DNA of 64,000 bases, taken from positions 1 to 64,000 of the forward strand of contig NZ_SPQO01000005.1 in assembly GCF_004570325.1 (NCBI RefSeq). The letters run 5' to 3'. The notes beneath the pieces were generated by a model. The model did no database searches and was not told the origin of the DNA. It worked only from the letters and a program-made list of their open reading frames with translations. Positions within the stretch are counted from its first letter, which is position 1. Every line of letters begins with the position of its first letter. This document shows positions 17,146 to 25,772 of the stretch, piece after piece. Both the position numbers and the translations under genes were made by a program. This stretch comes from Mycobacterium sp. PS03-16 (GTDB lineage: Bacteria > Actinomycetota > Actinomycetes > Mycobacteriales > Mycobacteriaceae).

Positions 17146-18798
17146 CTATGCCCCTGCTGCCGCGTGCTTGGCGTGCACCTCGTCGGCGGGGCGCGCCTCG
17201 GTCTGATCCTTGGCCCACCGGTAGTCCGGTTTCCCGGCCGGTGAGCGTTTCACCTCGTCGACCAGCCACAGGCTGCGCGGCACCTTGTAGCCGGCGATCT
17301 CTTTACGCACGAACGCGTCCAGGTCGGCCAGCGTCGGCCGGGTTCCTTCGCGCGCCTGCACGACGGCGGCCACGCACTGGCCGTAGCGCTCGTCGGGGAC
17401 TCCGACCACCAGCGCGTCGAACACGTCGGGGTGTCCCTTGAGCGCGGCCTCGACCTCTTCGGGATAGATCTTCTCGCCGCCGGAGTTGATCGACACCGAG
17501 CCGCGGCCCAGCATCGTCACCGTGCCGTCCTCCTCCACCTGGGCGTAGTCGCCGGGGATGGCGTAGCGGACGCCGTTGATGGTGCGGAAGGTCTCGGCGG
17601 TCTTCTTCTCGTCCTTGTAGTAGCCGACGGGGATGTGGCCGCGCTTGGCGATGATGCCGCGCACCCCGGAGCCCGGCTTGACCTCGTTGCCGTCTTCGTC
17701 GAGCACGACGGTGTTCTTGTCGATGGTGACGCGGGGACCGCCGGTGTGCGACTGCCCCTTGGCCACGATGCTGGTCCCGCCGAACCCGGTCTCCGAGGAG
17801 CCGATCGAGTCGGTGATGATGCGGTTGGGCAGCAGTTCGAGCAGCTTCTCCTTGATGCTGGTGGAGAACAGCGCCGCGGTGCTGGCCAGCAGGAACAGGC
17901 TCGACAGGTCGTACTCGTTTCCGGCGTCCTGATGTTCGAGCAGCGCGTCCAGCAGTGGGCGGGCCATCGCGTCGCCGGTGAAGAACAGCAGGTTGACCTT
18001 GTGCTCGTGGATGGTGCGCCACACCTCGTCGGCGTTGAATTCCGGTGCCAGCACCACGGTCTGGCCGGAGAACAGCGACATCCAGGTGGCCGACTGCGTG
18101 GCGCCGTGGATCATCGGCGGGATCGGGTAACGCACCATCGGCCCGTTCTCGACCGCCTGCTTGGCCAGGCCGTATTCGTCGGCGATGGGCTCACCGGTCG
18201 CGAAGTCGGTGCCCCCGAACAACACCCGGTAGATGTCCTCGTGCCGCCACATCACGCCCTTGGGGAACCCGGTGGTGCCGCCGGTGTAGAGCAGGTAGAT
18301 GTCGTCCTGGCTGCGCGGGCCGAAGTCCCGCTCGGGGCTGCCCTGCTCGAGCGCCGAATAGAACTCGACGCCGCCGTATTGGCGGAAGTCATCGTCGCTG
18401 CCGTCCTCGACCACCAGGACCGTCTTCACATTCGGCGTCTCGGGCAGCACGTTGGCCACCCGGTCGGAGTACCGGCGCTCGTGCACCAGCGCCACCATGT
18501 CGGAGTTCTCGAACAGGTACTTCAGTTCGCCCTCGACGTAGCGGAAGTTGACGTTGACCAGAATCGCGCCCGCCTTCACGATGCCCAGCATCGCGATGAC
18601 GATCTCGATCCGGTTGCGGCAGTAGAGCCCGACCTTGTCGTCCTTCTTGACGCCCTGATCGATCAGGTAGTGCGCCAGGCGGTTGGCCTTCTCCTCGAGT
18701 TGGCCGTAGGTCAGCTGTTCGCCGCCGCTGATCAGGGCGACACGGTCAGGCACGGCGTCGATGGCGTGCTCGGCAAGATCGGCGATGTTCAGGGCCAC
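17146..18798 (-). CDS. fadD19: FadD19, steroid C26-oyl-CoA synthetase
   Basis: Acyl-CoA synthetase of 550 residues, close to Rv3515c throughout. The AMP signature YTGGTTGFPKG is at 171-181 and the catalytic lysine region RSPAGKPDYRW lies near the end. The family member activates the C8 side chain, forming 3-oxocholest-4-en-26-oyl-CoA. The GTG at 18798 matches the homologue's N-terminus; the frame upstream is non-coding. The start lies 11 bases from the KstR operator, which leaves little room for a leader. Confidence 0.95.
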   Translation of the reverse strand: MALNIADLAEHAIDAVPDRVALISGGEQLTYGQLEEKANRLAHYLIDQGVKKDDKVGLYCRNRIEIVIAMLGIVKAGAILVNVNFRYVEGELKYLFENSDMVALVHERRYSDRVANVLPETPNVKTVLVVEDGSDDDFRQYGGVEFYSALEQGSPERDFGPRSQDDIYLLYTGGTTGFPKGVMWRHEDIYRVLFGGTDFATGEPIADEYGLAKQAVENGPMVRYPIPPMIHGATQSATWMSLFSGQTVVLAPEFNADEVWRTIHEHKVNLLFFTGDAMARPLLDALLEHQDAGNEYDLSSLFLLASTAALFSTSIKEKLLELLPNRIITDSIGSSETGFGGTSIVAKGQSHTGGPRVTIDKNTVVLDEDGNEVKPGSGVRGIIAKRGHIPVGYYKDEKKTAETFRTINGVRYAIPGDYAQVEEDGTVTMLGRGSVSINSGGEKIYPEEVEAALKGHPDVFDALVVGVPDERYGQCVAAVVQAREGTRPTLADLDAFVRKEIAGYKVPRSLWLVDEVKRSPAGKPDYRWAKDQTEARPADEVHAKHAAAGA

Positions 18799-18809
18799 GA
18801 GACCTAAAC

Positions 18810-18823
18810 TAGAACGTGTTACA
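18810..18823. promoter_or_regulatory. KstR operator, fadD19/echA19 divergent promoter
   Basis: TAGAACGTGTTACA is identical to the site upstream of fadE26. It lies 11 bases from the fadD19 start and 44 bases from the echA19 start. Confidence 0.87.
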
Positions 18824-18867
18824 TTTCGTGACAAGTCTGTGGCAGCGACGCGGAGAGGCGGACATCT

Positions 18868-19668
18868 GTGAGTCAACCGGAAAAGGGCCCCGACGCCCTC
18901 GTTGAGCAGCGCGGACACACGTTGATCGTGACGCTCAACCGACCGGAGGCACGTAACGCGCTTTCGACCGAGATGCTCTCGATCATGGTGGCCGCATGGG
19001 ACCGGGTGGACAACGATCCGGAGATCCGCACCTGCATCCTCACCGGAGCGGGCGGCTATTTCTGCGCCGGCATGGACCTCAAGGCCGCGACGGCCAAGCC
19101 GCCGGGCGACTCGTTCGCCGACGGCAGCTTCGATCCGTCGCGCATCGACGGACTGCTCAAGGGTCGTCGCCTGACCAAACCGCTGATCGCCGCGGTCGAG
19201 GGTCCCGCCATTGCCGGCGGCACCGAGATTCTGCAGGGCACCGACATCCGCATCGCCGGGGAGAGCGCCAAATTCGGAATCTCCGAGGCGAAGTGGAGCC
19301 TGTATCCGATGGGTGGGTCGGCGGTGCGTCTGGTGCGGCAGATCCCCTACACCATCGCCTGCGATCTGCTGCTGACCGGACGGCACATCACCGCGGCCGA
19401 GGCTTTGTCGTACGGCCTCATCGGTCACGTCGTGCCGGACGGTACCGCGCTGGAGAAGGCGCTGGAGATCGCCGAGGTGATCAACAACAACGGACCGCTC
19501 GCCGTGCAGGCGATCCTGCGGTCGATCCGCGAGACCGAGGGGCTGCACGAGAACGACGCATTCAAGATCGACACCAAGATCGGTATCGAGGTGTTCCTGT
19601 CCGAGGACGCCAAGGAGGGTCCGCGGGCGTTCAAGGAGAAGCGGGCACCCAACTTCCAGATGAAGTAG
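18868..19668 (+). CDS. echA19: EchA19, enoyl-CoA hydratase of sterol side-chain degradation
   Basis: Crotonase-fold hydratase of 266 residues, like Rv3516. The oxyanion-hole segments are around CAGMDLKA and GPAIAGGTE, and the active-site Glu region is [12 protein letters not shown]. The homologue is reported to hydrate a C5 side-chain enoyl-CoA steroid. The GTG at 18868 follows a GGAGAGG ribosome site. It is divergent from fadD19 and shares its KstR operator. Confidence 0.93.
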   Translation: MSQPEKGPDALVEQRGHTLIVTLNRPEARNALSTEMLSIMVAAWDRVDNDPEIRTCILTGAGGYFCAGMDLKAATAKPPGDSFADGSFDPSRIDGLLKGRRLTKPLIAAVEGPAIAGGTEILQGTDIRIAGESAKFGISEAKWSLYPMGGSAVRLVRQIPYTIACDLLLTGRHITAAEALSYGLIGHVVPDGTALEKALEIAEVINNNGPLAVQAILRSIRETEGLHENDAFKIDTKIGIEVFLSEDAKEGPRAFKEKRAPNFQMK

Positions 19669-19692
19669 GCGCCCCGCAGCGGGGTCTCCCCG

Positions 19693-19750
19693 CCGAACGT
19701 GCGTCTACTGCGATTTTCCGGCCAGATTTCCGCAGTGAGCGCACGTTCGG
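19693..19750. repeat. Long imperfect hairpin (CCGAACGTGCG arms)
   Basis: The left arm is CCGAACGTGCG (19693-19703) then ACTGCG (19707-19712). The right arm is CGCAGT (19731-19736) then CGCACGTTCGG (19740-19750). This gives 17 paired bases with a 3x3 internal mismatch around an 18-base loop. It sits between echA19 and the Vsr-like gene, 33 bases before the latter's start. I recall similar palindromes elsewhere in mycobacterial intergenic DNA. It could act as a terminator for echA19, but has no T-run. Confidence 0.75.
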
Positions 19751-19783
19751 TGGCGTGTCGGTGCCTGTCGGCACGATGCCCGC

Positions 19784-20647
19784 ATGGCGGAGGATCCGTT
19801 CATCGGCAGTGAGGCTCTCGCGGCCGGCCGCCTCACGCCCCATGCCTTGCGCACCCGCTTCCGCGCCGTCTATCCCGATGTCTACGTGAGGCGGGACGTC
19901 GAGTGGAATGCGCGCCGGCGCGCGATGGCGGCCTGGTTGTGGACTCGCCGCGACGGCATTGTCGCCGGCCAGTCGGCGGCCGCGCTGCACAAAGCGAAGT
20001 GGGTCGACGCGGCTCGGCCGGCAGAGGTGCTGTGGCCCAACCGGCGGCCGCCTCCCGGTGTGCACACCTGGTCGGATCGTGTCGCCGGCGACGAGATTCA
20101 GATGATCGACGGCATGCGGGTCACCACCGCCGCCCGCACGGCGCTCGACCTGGCGTGCCGGTATCCGGTGGGGCGCGCGGTCGCGGCGATCGATGCGCTG
20201 GCCCGCGCCACGCGGCTGAAGATTCCCGACGTCGACCTGCTGGCCGAACGATACAAGGGCCGCCGCGGTCTCCGGCAGGCCTGCACCGTGTTGGGCCTCG
20301 TGGACCCCGGCGCGGAGTCACCGCGGGAGACGTGGTTGCGACTACTTGTCATCCGCGCGGGCTATCCGCCGCCCACGACACAGATCCCGGTGCACGATAG
20401 ATGGGGAACGCTGGTGGCGGTGGTCGACATGGGTTGGGAGCACCTCAAGGTCGGACTCGACTACGAGGGTGCGCACCACGGCGAACCCAGCCGATACAAG
20501 CCAGACATCCGGCGGTACGACGCGCTCACCGACCTCGGCTGGATCGACATCCGGGTCACATCTGAGGACACCGAGGCGCGCATCCTCGATCGCCTGCAAC
20601 GCGCCTGGGCGTCAGCGTCTAGTCGAGCACTCGCTTCGTCGGGGTGA
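19784..20647 (+). CDS. Vsr/DUF559-like protein with AbiEi-type N-terminus
   Basis: A 287-residue protein of a type common in mycobacteria. The first half resembles AbiEi-like antitoxin proteins: a winged-helix start and VTTAARTALDLACRYPVG in the middle. The last third resembles Vsr or DUF559 nuclease folds of the PD-(D/E)XK group, with VVDMGWEHLKVGLDYEG and a later RYDALTDLGWIDIRVT. I see candidate acidic residues but cannot assign a complete active site. The 3' end overlaps cyp142 antisense by 29 bases. It is absent from the M. tuberculosis locus as I recall it. Confidence 0.75.
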   Translation: MAEDPFIGSEALAAGRLTPHALRTRFRAVYPDVYVRRDVEWNARRRAMAAWLWTRRDGIVAGQSAAALHKAKWVDAARPAEVLWPNRRPPPGVHTWSDRVAGDEIQMIDGMRVTTAARTALDLACRYPVGRAVAAIDALARATRLKIPDVDLLAERYKGRRGLRQACTVLGLVDPGAESPRETWLRLLVIRAGYPPPTTQIPVHDRWGTLVAVVDMGWEHLKVGLDYEGAHHGEPSRYKPDIRRYDALTDLGWIDIRVTSEDTEARILDRLQRAWASASSRALASSG

Positions 20648-21827
20648 ACACCACCGGCATCGACTCGGGCCCGCTGACGAAGTTCGCCGGCCGCAGCGGC
20701 ACGTCCGCGTCGTCGGCGAGCCGCAGATCCGGCAGCCGGGCCAGCACCTTGGTCAACATCAGCCGCAACTCCAGGCGGGCCAACTGATTGCCGAGGCAGA
20801 AGTGGGTTCCGAAGCCGAACGCCAAGTGGCTGTTCGGTTGCCGGTCGATCCGGAAGTTCTCCGGGTCGCCGAACACGGCCTCGTCGAAGTTCGCCGACTC
20901 GAACATCAGCATGAGCTTCTCGCCCGATTTGAGATCGGCACCGTGGAACGAGGTGTCGGCCGTCAACGTGCGGCACATGTTCTTCACCGGAGAGGTCCAG
21001 CGCAGCATCTCCTCGATCGCACCCGGCAGCAACTCCACATCCGCGACCAGCCGGTCCCACTGATCCCGATGCCGCAGCACCTGTTCGGTGCCGCCCGAGA
21101 GCGTGTGCCGCGTGGTCTCGTCACCGCCGATCAGGATGAGCAGCGTCTCGAAGACGATCTCGTCGTCGCTCATCCGCTGACCCTCGACCTCGGCGTTGAC
21201 CAGGATCGAGAACAGGTCGTCGGTGGGTTCGGCGCGGCGCTTGGCGATGACGTCCATCGTGAACGCGGTGTAGGCGGCGAAGGTGTCCATCAGCTTCTGG
21301 ATCACCAGCTCGTCGACGTGCGAGCTCAACCCGCACACCAGATCGTCGGACCAGGTCAGCAGCATCTCGCGTTCGGACGGCAGCACGCCGAGCATGTCGC
21401 CGATGACCGCCATCGGCAACGGGGCGGCGATGTCGCGGACGAAGTCGCACTCCCCCCGCTCGCACACCGCGTCGATCAGCGTGTCGCACAGCCGCTCGAT
21501 CGACGGCACCTTGTCCATCACCCGCTTGCGGGTGAACCCCGAGTTGACGAGCTTGCGCCGCAACAGGTGTGCGGGGTCGTCCATGTCGATCATGTACGGC
21601 ATCCCCGGCTGGTCGGGCCGGATACCGCCGGTCGACGAGAACAGCTCGGGATTGCGTTCGGCGTCGAGCACCGCCTGATACGTCGCCGCCGCCGCCAGCC
21701 CGTTGCGGTCCCGGAACACCGGCTCGTTGGCCCGCATCCACCGGTAGGCCTCGCGCGCGTTGCGGTCGGCGTAGAACGTGCCGTCGGTGAGGTCGACGTC
21801 CGGCTTGGTGGACAAGACCTGTGTCAT
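20619..21827 (-). CDS. cyp142: CYP142, steroid C26 hydroxylase P450
   Basis: Cytochrome P450 of 402 residues, close to Rv3518c. The I-helix motif is GGDETT (234-239), the ExxR pair is Glu273/Arg276, and the haem ligand is Cys344 in FGFGTHFCLG. The family oxidises the terminal methyl of the cholesterol side chain to the acid that FadD19 activates. Its start overlaps the stop of the upstream gene by four bases, forming a two-gene KstR-controlled operon. Confidence 0.94.
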   Translation of the reverse strand: MTQVLSTKPDVDLTDGTFYADRNAREAYRWMRANEPVFRDRNGLAAAATYQAVLDAERNPELFSSTGGIRPDQPGMPYMIDMDDPAHLLRRKLVNSGFTRKRVMDKVPSIERLCDTLIDAVCERGECDFVRDIAAPLPMAVIGDMLGVLPSEREMLLTWSDDLVCGLSSHVDELVIQKLMDTFAAYTAFTMDVIAKRRAEPTDDLFSILVNAEVEGQRMSDDEIVFETLLILIGGDETTRHTLSGGTEQVLRHRDQWDRLVADVELLPGAIEEMLRWTSPVKNMCRTLTADTSFHGADLKSGEKLMLMFESANFDEAVFGDPENFRIDRQPNSHLAFGFGTHFCLGNQLARLELRLMLTKVLARLPDLRLADDADVPLRPANFVSGPESMPVVFTPTKRVLD

Positions 21828-22555
21828 CGAACCTCCTGTGCGTCCCCGAACGTCATCTCGACATTGGCAGATGCCTGGCTGGCGAACGGGCGTTTCGGTA
21901 AACCGAGCGCAAGAAGCTCCCTGGCATAGGCGTGGTCACCCAGCCGCAGCCGGGCGCCGCCGAGCCGGACCGACATCCCGGTGTTGCGCATCTCCCACGG
22001 GATCTGCCGCGTCACGCCGTCCAGACAGCTGAACGTCGTGAGGACCTGCGGCCGCGAGGTCAGCCGGGACGGGACCGGCACCCCGCGGCTGTACTCGATC
22101 CCGGCGATGAACTTCCCCTCGTGGGTGACCTCGAAGTCGAACTTCGGCGTCTCGCGAACGGTGAAGTCGGCCATGATCTTCGGGAAACCCCAGATGCGGC
22201 GCCCCGCCTCGAGCGTGAAGCTCTGGTCGACGGGCAGGTGGTGGATGAACGCCGCCGCGGATCCCAGCGCCTTCGGTCCGCGCGCGGTGACGCCGGGCGG
22301 GTTGACCATCACCGCGGTGCCGAACTCGTGGTACTGCCCGAGGTCGCCGTCGACGTACCGCACCAGCATGAGCATCGTGACCGCCCGGCCCGGCAGGTAC
22401 TCGCACACCTGCAACCCGCTGTAGTCGATCATCCGCTGCGCGGCGCGCGCGTCGACGGAGAACATCGCGACGTGGGTATTGGCTTTGCGGATCCGCACCG
22501 GCATGGTCAGCACGGTGCCGGCGATGGTGTGTTGCGAGACGGGGCTGGTGGTCAC
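21824..22555 (-). CDS. Acetoacetate decarboxylase-superfamily protein (Rv3519 homologue)
   Basis: A 243-residue protein similar to Rv3519. The pattern, including RRIWGFPKIMADF, fits the acetoacetate decarboxylase fold; the enzymatic function is unknown. The GTG at 22555 is ten bases from a perfect KstR palindrome. An internal ATG at 22504 would give a 226-residue protein with a longer leader. In M. tuberculosis, as I recall it, this gene is opposite to cyp142; here they are on the same strand and coupled. Confidence 0.85.
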   Translation of the reverse strand: MTTSPVSQHTIAGTVLTMPVRIRKANTHVAMFSVDARAAQRMIDYSGLQVCEYLPGRAVTMLMLVRYVDGDLGQYHEFGTAVMVNPPGVTARGPKALGSAAAFIHHLPVDQSFTLEAGRRIWGFPKIMADFTVRETPKFDFEVTHEGKFIAGIEYSRGVPVPSRLTSRPQVLTTFSCLDGVTRQIPWEMRNTGMSVRLGGARLRLGDHAYARELLALGLPKRPFASQASANVEMTFGDAQEVR

Positions 22556-22565
22556 GCGCCAAATC

Positions 22566-22579
22566 TAGAACGTGTTCTA
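22566..22579. promoter_or_regulatory. KstR operator upstream of the Rv3519-like/cyp142 operon
   Basis: TAGAACGTGTTCTA is a perfect match and nearly a full palindrome. The flanking CTAGA extends the symmetry to CTAGAACGTGTTCTAG. Confidence 0.88.
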
Positions 22580-22598
22580 GACAGATCGCAAGAAGTGT

Positions 22599-23630
22599 CT
22601 ACACCAGCGCGGCGAGCTCCCGGACCTGCTCGGCCGAGCGGGCGCTGACCACCATCATCGTGACGCCGGAGGCCTCCCAGACCTTGATCTGCTCCCGCAC
22701 GTAATCGGCGTCGCCGACGATCGCGGCGTCGTCGACGAGTTCGTCGGGGATCACCTTCGCGGCCTCGTCCTTGCGTCCACTGCGGAACAGCTTCGTGACG
22801 TCGTCGACGACCTCCGCGTACCCCATGCGGCGGTAGACGTCGGCGTGGAAGTTGGTGTCCTCGGCGCCCATCCCGCCCATGTAGAGGGCCAGGAAAGGCT
22901 TCATCATCTCGAACGTGGCGGGGCGGTCGTCGGTGATGACAACCTGGGCGGTCGCGCAGATCTCGAAATCCTCGCGGGTGCGGCGGGCGCCGGGCTTGGC
23001 GAAGCCCTCGTCGAGCCAGGAGTTGTAGGTGCCGGCCATCCGCGGCGTGTAGAAGATCGGCAGCCAGCCGTCGCAGATCTCGGCGGCCAGCGCCACGTTC
23101 TTCGGGCCCTCGGCACCCAGCATGACCGGGATGTCGGCGCGCAGCGGATGGGTGATCGGCTTGAGCGGTTTGCCCAGCCCGCTGGTGCCCTCGCCGGTCA
23201 GCGGCAGCGGGTAGTGCGGACCGGGACTCGTCACCGGGGCCTCCCGGGCCCACACCTGGCGCAGGATGTTCACGTACTCCCGCGTGCGGGCCAGCGGCTT
23301 GGGGAAGCGCTGCCCGTACCAGCCCTCCACCACCTGGGGGCCGGACACCCCGAGGCCCAGGAGGTGGCGGCCGCCGGAGAGGTGGTCGAGGGTCAGCGCG
23401 GCCATCGCGCACGCGGTGGGCGTGCGGGCCGACAACTGGATGACCGAGGTGCCCAGCCGCATCCGGGTGGTCGACGCACCGAGCCAGGCCAGTGGGGTGT
23501 AGGCGTCCGAACCCCATGCCTCGGCGGTGAACACGGTGTCGAAGCCGGCGTCCTCGGCCGCGGCCACGAGTTCGGCGTGGTTGGCCGGCGGCTGCGCGCC
23601 CCAGTAACCGAGCTGGAGTCCAAGCTTCAT
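22599..23630 (-). CDS. LLM-class F420-dependent oxidoreductase (Rv3520c homologue)
   Basis: Luciferase-like TIM-barrel protein of 343 residues, resembling Rv3520c. Segments such as GFDTVFTAEAWGSDAYTP and LGLGVSGPQVVEGWYG are typical of F420-binding members. The ATG at 23630 leaves a 46-base leader after the KstR operator. The steroid step, if any, is not established. It is divergent from the DUF35 gene. Confidence 0.88.
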   Translation of the reverse strand: MKLGLQLGYWGAQPPANHAELVAAAEDAGFDTVFTAEAWGSDAYTPLAWLGASTTRMRLGTSVIQLSARTPTACAMAALTLDHLSGGRHLLGLGVSGPQVVEGWYGQRFPKPLARTREYVNILRQVWAREAPVTSPGPHYPLPLTGEGTSGLGKPLKPITHPLRADIPVMLGAEGPKNVALAAEICDGWLPIFYTPRMAGTYNSWLDEGFAKPGARRTREDFEICATAQVVITDDRPATFEMMKPFLALYMGGMGAEDTNFHADVYRRMGYAEVVDDVTKLFRSGRKDEAAKVIPDELVDDAAIVGDADYVREQIKVWEASGVTMMVVSARSAEQVRELAALV

Positions 23631-23676
23631 TCCGTTGCCTCTCTAGCCTGTCTAGACGGTCCCTTGAAACCGTTCT

Positions 23677-23690
23677 TAGAACCTGTTCTA
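23677..23690. promoter_or_regulatory. KstR operator, divergent (Rv3520c-like / Rv3521-like)
   Basis: TAGAACCTGTTCTA is a perfect match to the pattern. It is 46 bases from the minus-strand gene and nine bases from the plus-strand GTG. Confidence 0.86.
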
Positions 23691-23699
23691 CTCGATGCC

Positions 23700-24689
23700 G
23701 TGACCGCCAGCCAAAGCAGCCCGGCGCTGATCGAGACGCATGAGCCGCCCCTTTCCGCGCCGCTGAAGTTGTCCTTCGACTACACCCGTTCGGTCGGGCC
23801 ACTGCTCGGCCAGTTCTTCACCGCGCTGCGTGAGAAACGCATCGTCGGCGTACGGGGCTCCGACGGGCGTGTGCTCGTGCCGCCGGCCGAATACGACCCG
23901 GTCACCTACGAACGGTTGACGGAGATCGTACCGGTGGCACCCGTCGGAACCGTGGTGTCGTGGACGTGGCAGTCCACGCCGCTCGAGGGTCAGCCGCTGG
24001 ACCGTCCGTTCGCCTGGGCGCTGATCCAGCTCGACGGCGCCGACACCCCGATGCTGCACGCGGTCGACGCCGGTGAGTCCGGGAACATCAGCACCGGCGC
24101 CCGGGTGCACGCGCACTGGGTCGACGAGCCCGAGGGCGCGATCACCGACATCGCGTGGTTCTCGCTCGGTGAGGATGCGGAGCCGGAAGGCCAACCCTCC
24201 GATAAGGATCCGGTCACCATGCTGGTGGTGCCGAGCAGCATCGAGATTCAGCACACCGCCTCTGCGCCGGAGAGCACGTTCCTGCGGGCGCTCGAAGAGG
24301 GCAAGCTGCTCGGCGGCCGCGCCGGCAAGGACGGGAAGCTGTACTTCCCGCCGCGCGAGGCGGATCCGGCCACCGGCCAGCCCATGACCGAGTTCGTCGA
24401 GCTGCCCGACAAGGGCACGGTGACGACGTTCGCGATCATCAACATCCCGTTCGCCGGTCAACGGATCAAACCGCCCTACGTCGCGGCCTACGTGCTGCTC
24501 GACGGCGCCGATATCCCGTTCCTGCACCTGGTCACCGAGATCGAGGCCGATCAGGTGCGCATGGGCATGCGCGTGCAGGCGGTGTGGAAGCCCCGCGAGG
24601 AGTGGGGCCTGGGCATCGACAACATCAGCCACTTCCGGCCGACCGGTGAGCCGGACGCCGACTACGACACCTACAAGCACCACCTGTAG
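23700..24689 (+). CDS. Tandem DUF35/OB-fold protein (Rv3521 homologue)
   Basis: A 329-residue protein made of two similar DUF35-like units. The first covers about residues 35-160 with LREKRIVGVRGSDGRVLVPP, the second about 185-315 with LEEGKLLGGRAGKDGKLYFPP. The cysteines of the usual DUF35 zinc ribbon are missing in both. DUF35 proteins partner thiolase-like aldolases, and ltp4 and ltp3 follow directly. The GTG at 23700 is nine bases from the KstR operator; the longer upstream frame is antisense to the LLM gene. Confidence 0.87.
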   Translation: MTASQSSPALIETHEPPLSAPLKLSFDYTRSVGPLLGQFFTALREKRIVGVRGSDGRVLVPPAEYDPVTYERLTEIVPVAPVGTVVSWTWQSTPLEGQPLDRPFAWALIQLDGADTPMLHAVDAGESGNISTGARVHAHWVDEPEGAITDIAWFSLGEDAEPEGQPSDKDPVTMLVVPSSIEIQHTASAPESTFLRALEEGKLLGGRAGKDGKLYFPPREADPATGQPMTEFVELPDKGTVTTFAIINIPFAGQRIKPPYVAAYVLLDGADIPFLHLVTEIEADQVRMGMRVQAVWKPREEWGLGIDNISHFRPTGEPDADYDTYKHHL

Positions 24690-24705
24690 AGAGAGGTCAC
24701 ACGTG

Positions 24706-25770
24706 ATGACTGGCTCGACTGACATTGCAGTGGTGGGCTTCGCGCACGCGCCGCACGTGCGACGCACCGACGGCACCACCAACGGCGTCGAGATGCTGAT
24801 GCCGTGTTTCCATCAGCTCTACGACGAGCTGGGTCTGCAGCAGACCGACATCGGCTTCTGGTGCTCCGGGTCGTCGGATTACCCTGCCGGGCGCGCGTTC
24901 TCGTTCATCTCGGCGATCGACTCGATCGGCGCCGTGCCGCCGATCAACGAATCGCACGTCGAGATGGACGCGGCGTGGGCGCTGTACGAGGCCTACATCA
25001 AGTTGCTCACCGGTGAGGTCGAGACCGCACTGGTGTACGGCTTCGGCAAATCCAGTGCGGGCACGCTGCGCCGGGTACTGGCCCTGCAGACCGATCCCTA
25101 CACCGTCGCGCCGCTGTGGCCGGATTCGGTGTCGATGGCCGGTCTGCAGGCGCGCATGGGCCTCGACGCCGGTAAGTGGACCGCCGAGGACATGGCGCAG
25201 GTGGCGCTGGACTCGTTCGCCGCTGCCGGGCGCACCGACTCCGAGAAGCCGGCGAAGACCATCGAAGAGTTGCTGCAGCGCCCCTATTTCGCCGACCCGC
25301 TGCGCCGCCACGACATCGCCCCGATCACCGACGGCGCATCGGCGATCGTGCTCGCCGCCGGTGACAAGGCCCGCGAGCTGCGCGAGAACCCCGCCTGGAT
25401 CACCGGTTTCGAGCACCGCATCGAGACACCGATCCTGGGCGCACGCGAGCTGACCACCTCACCGTCGACCGCGGCGGCCGCGCAGGTGGCGACCGGCGGC
25501 GACGCCGGCTCCATCGACGTCGCGGAGATCTACGCACCGTTCACCCATCAGCACCTCATCCTCAAAGAGGCGATCGGGCTGACCGATTCGACGCGGATCA
25601 ACCCGTCCGGCGGCACGCTTGCGGCCAATCCCATGTTCTCGGCCGGGCTGGAGCGGATCGGGTTCGCCGCCCGGCACATCTTCGACGGCTCGGCGCAGCG
25701 GGTGCTCGCGCACGCCACGAGCGGCCCTGCGCTGCAACAGAACCTCGTCGCCGTGCTGGAAGGGAAATAA
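24706..25770 (+). CDS. ltp4: Ltp4, thiolase-like sterol side-chain aldolase
   Basis: SCP-x thiolase-like protein of 354 residues, nearly colinear with Rv3522. Work on a rhodococcal pair links Ltp3 and Ltp4 to breaking C24-branched side chains of plant sterols. Motifs include EIYAPFTHQHLILKEA and the C-terminal NPSGGTLAANPMFSAGL. The ATG at 24706 matches the homologue; a GTG one codon earlier is possible. The ribosome site is GAGAGAGG. Confidence 0.92.
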   Translation: MTGSTDIAVVGFAHAPHVRRTDGTTNGVEMLMPCFHQLYDELGLQQTDIGFWCSGSSDYPAGRAFSFISAIDSIGAVPPINESHVEMDAAWALYEAYIKLLTGEVETALVYGFGKSSAGTLRRVLALQTDPYTVAPLWPDSVSMAGLQARMGLDAGKWTAEDMAQVALDSFAAAGRTDSEKPAKTIEELLQRPYFADPLRRHDIAPITDGASAIVLAAGDKARELRENPAWITGFEHRIETPILGARELTTSPSTAAAAQVATGGDAGSIDVAEIYAPFTHQHLILKEAIGLTDSTRINPSGGTLAANPMFSAGLERIGFAARHIFDGSAQRVLAHATSGPALQQNLVAVLEGK

Positions 25771-25772
25771 TC

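Noticed and set aside
23666..23676. Second KstR-like site beside 23677
   Set aside because: GAAACCGTTC has only one base between AAC and GTT, so the spacing is wrong.
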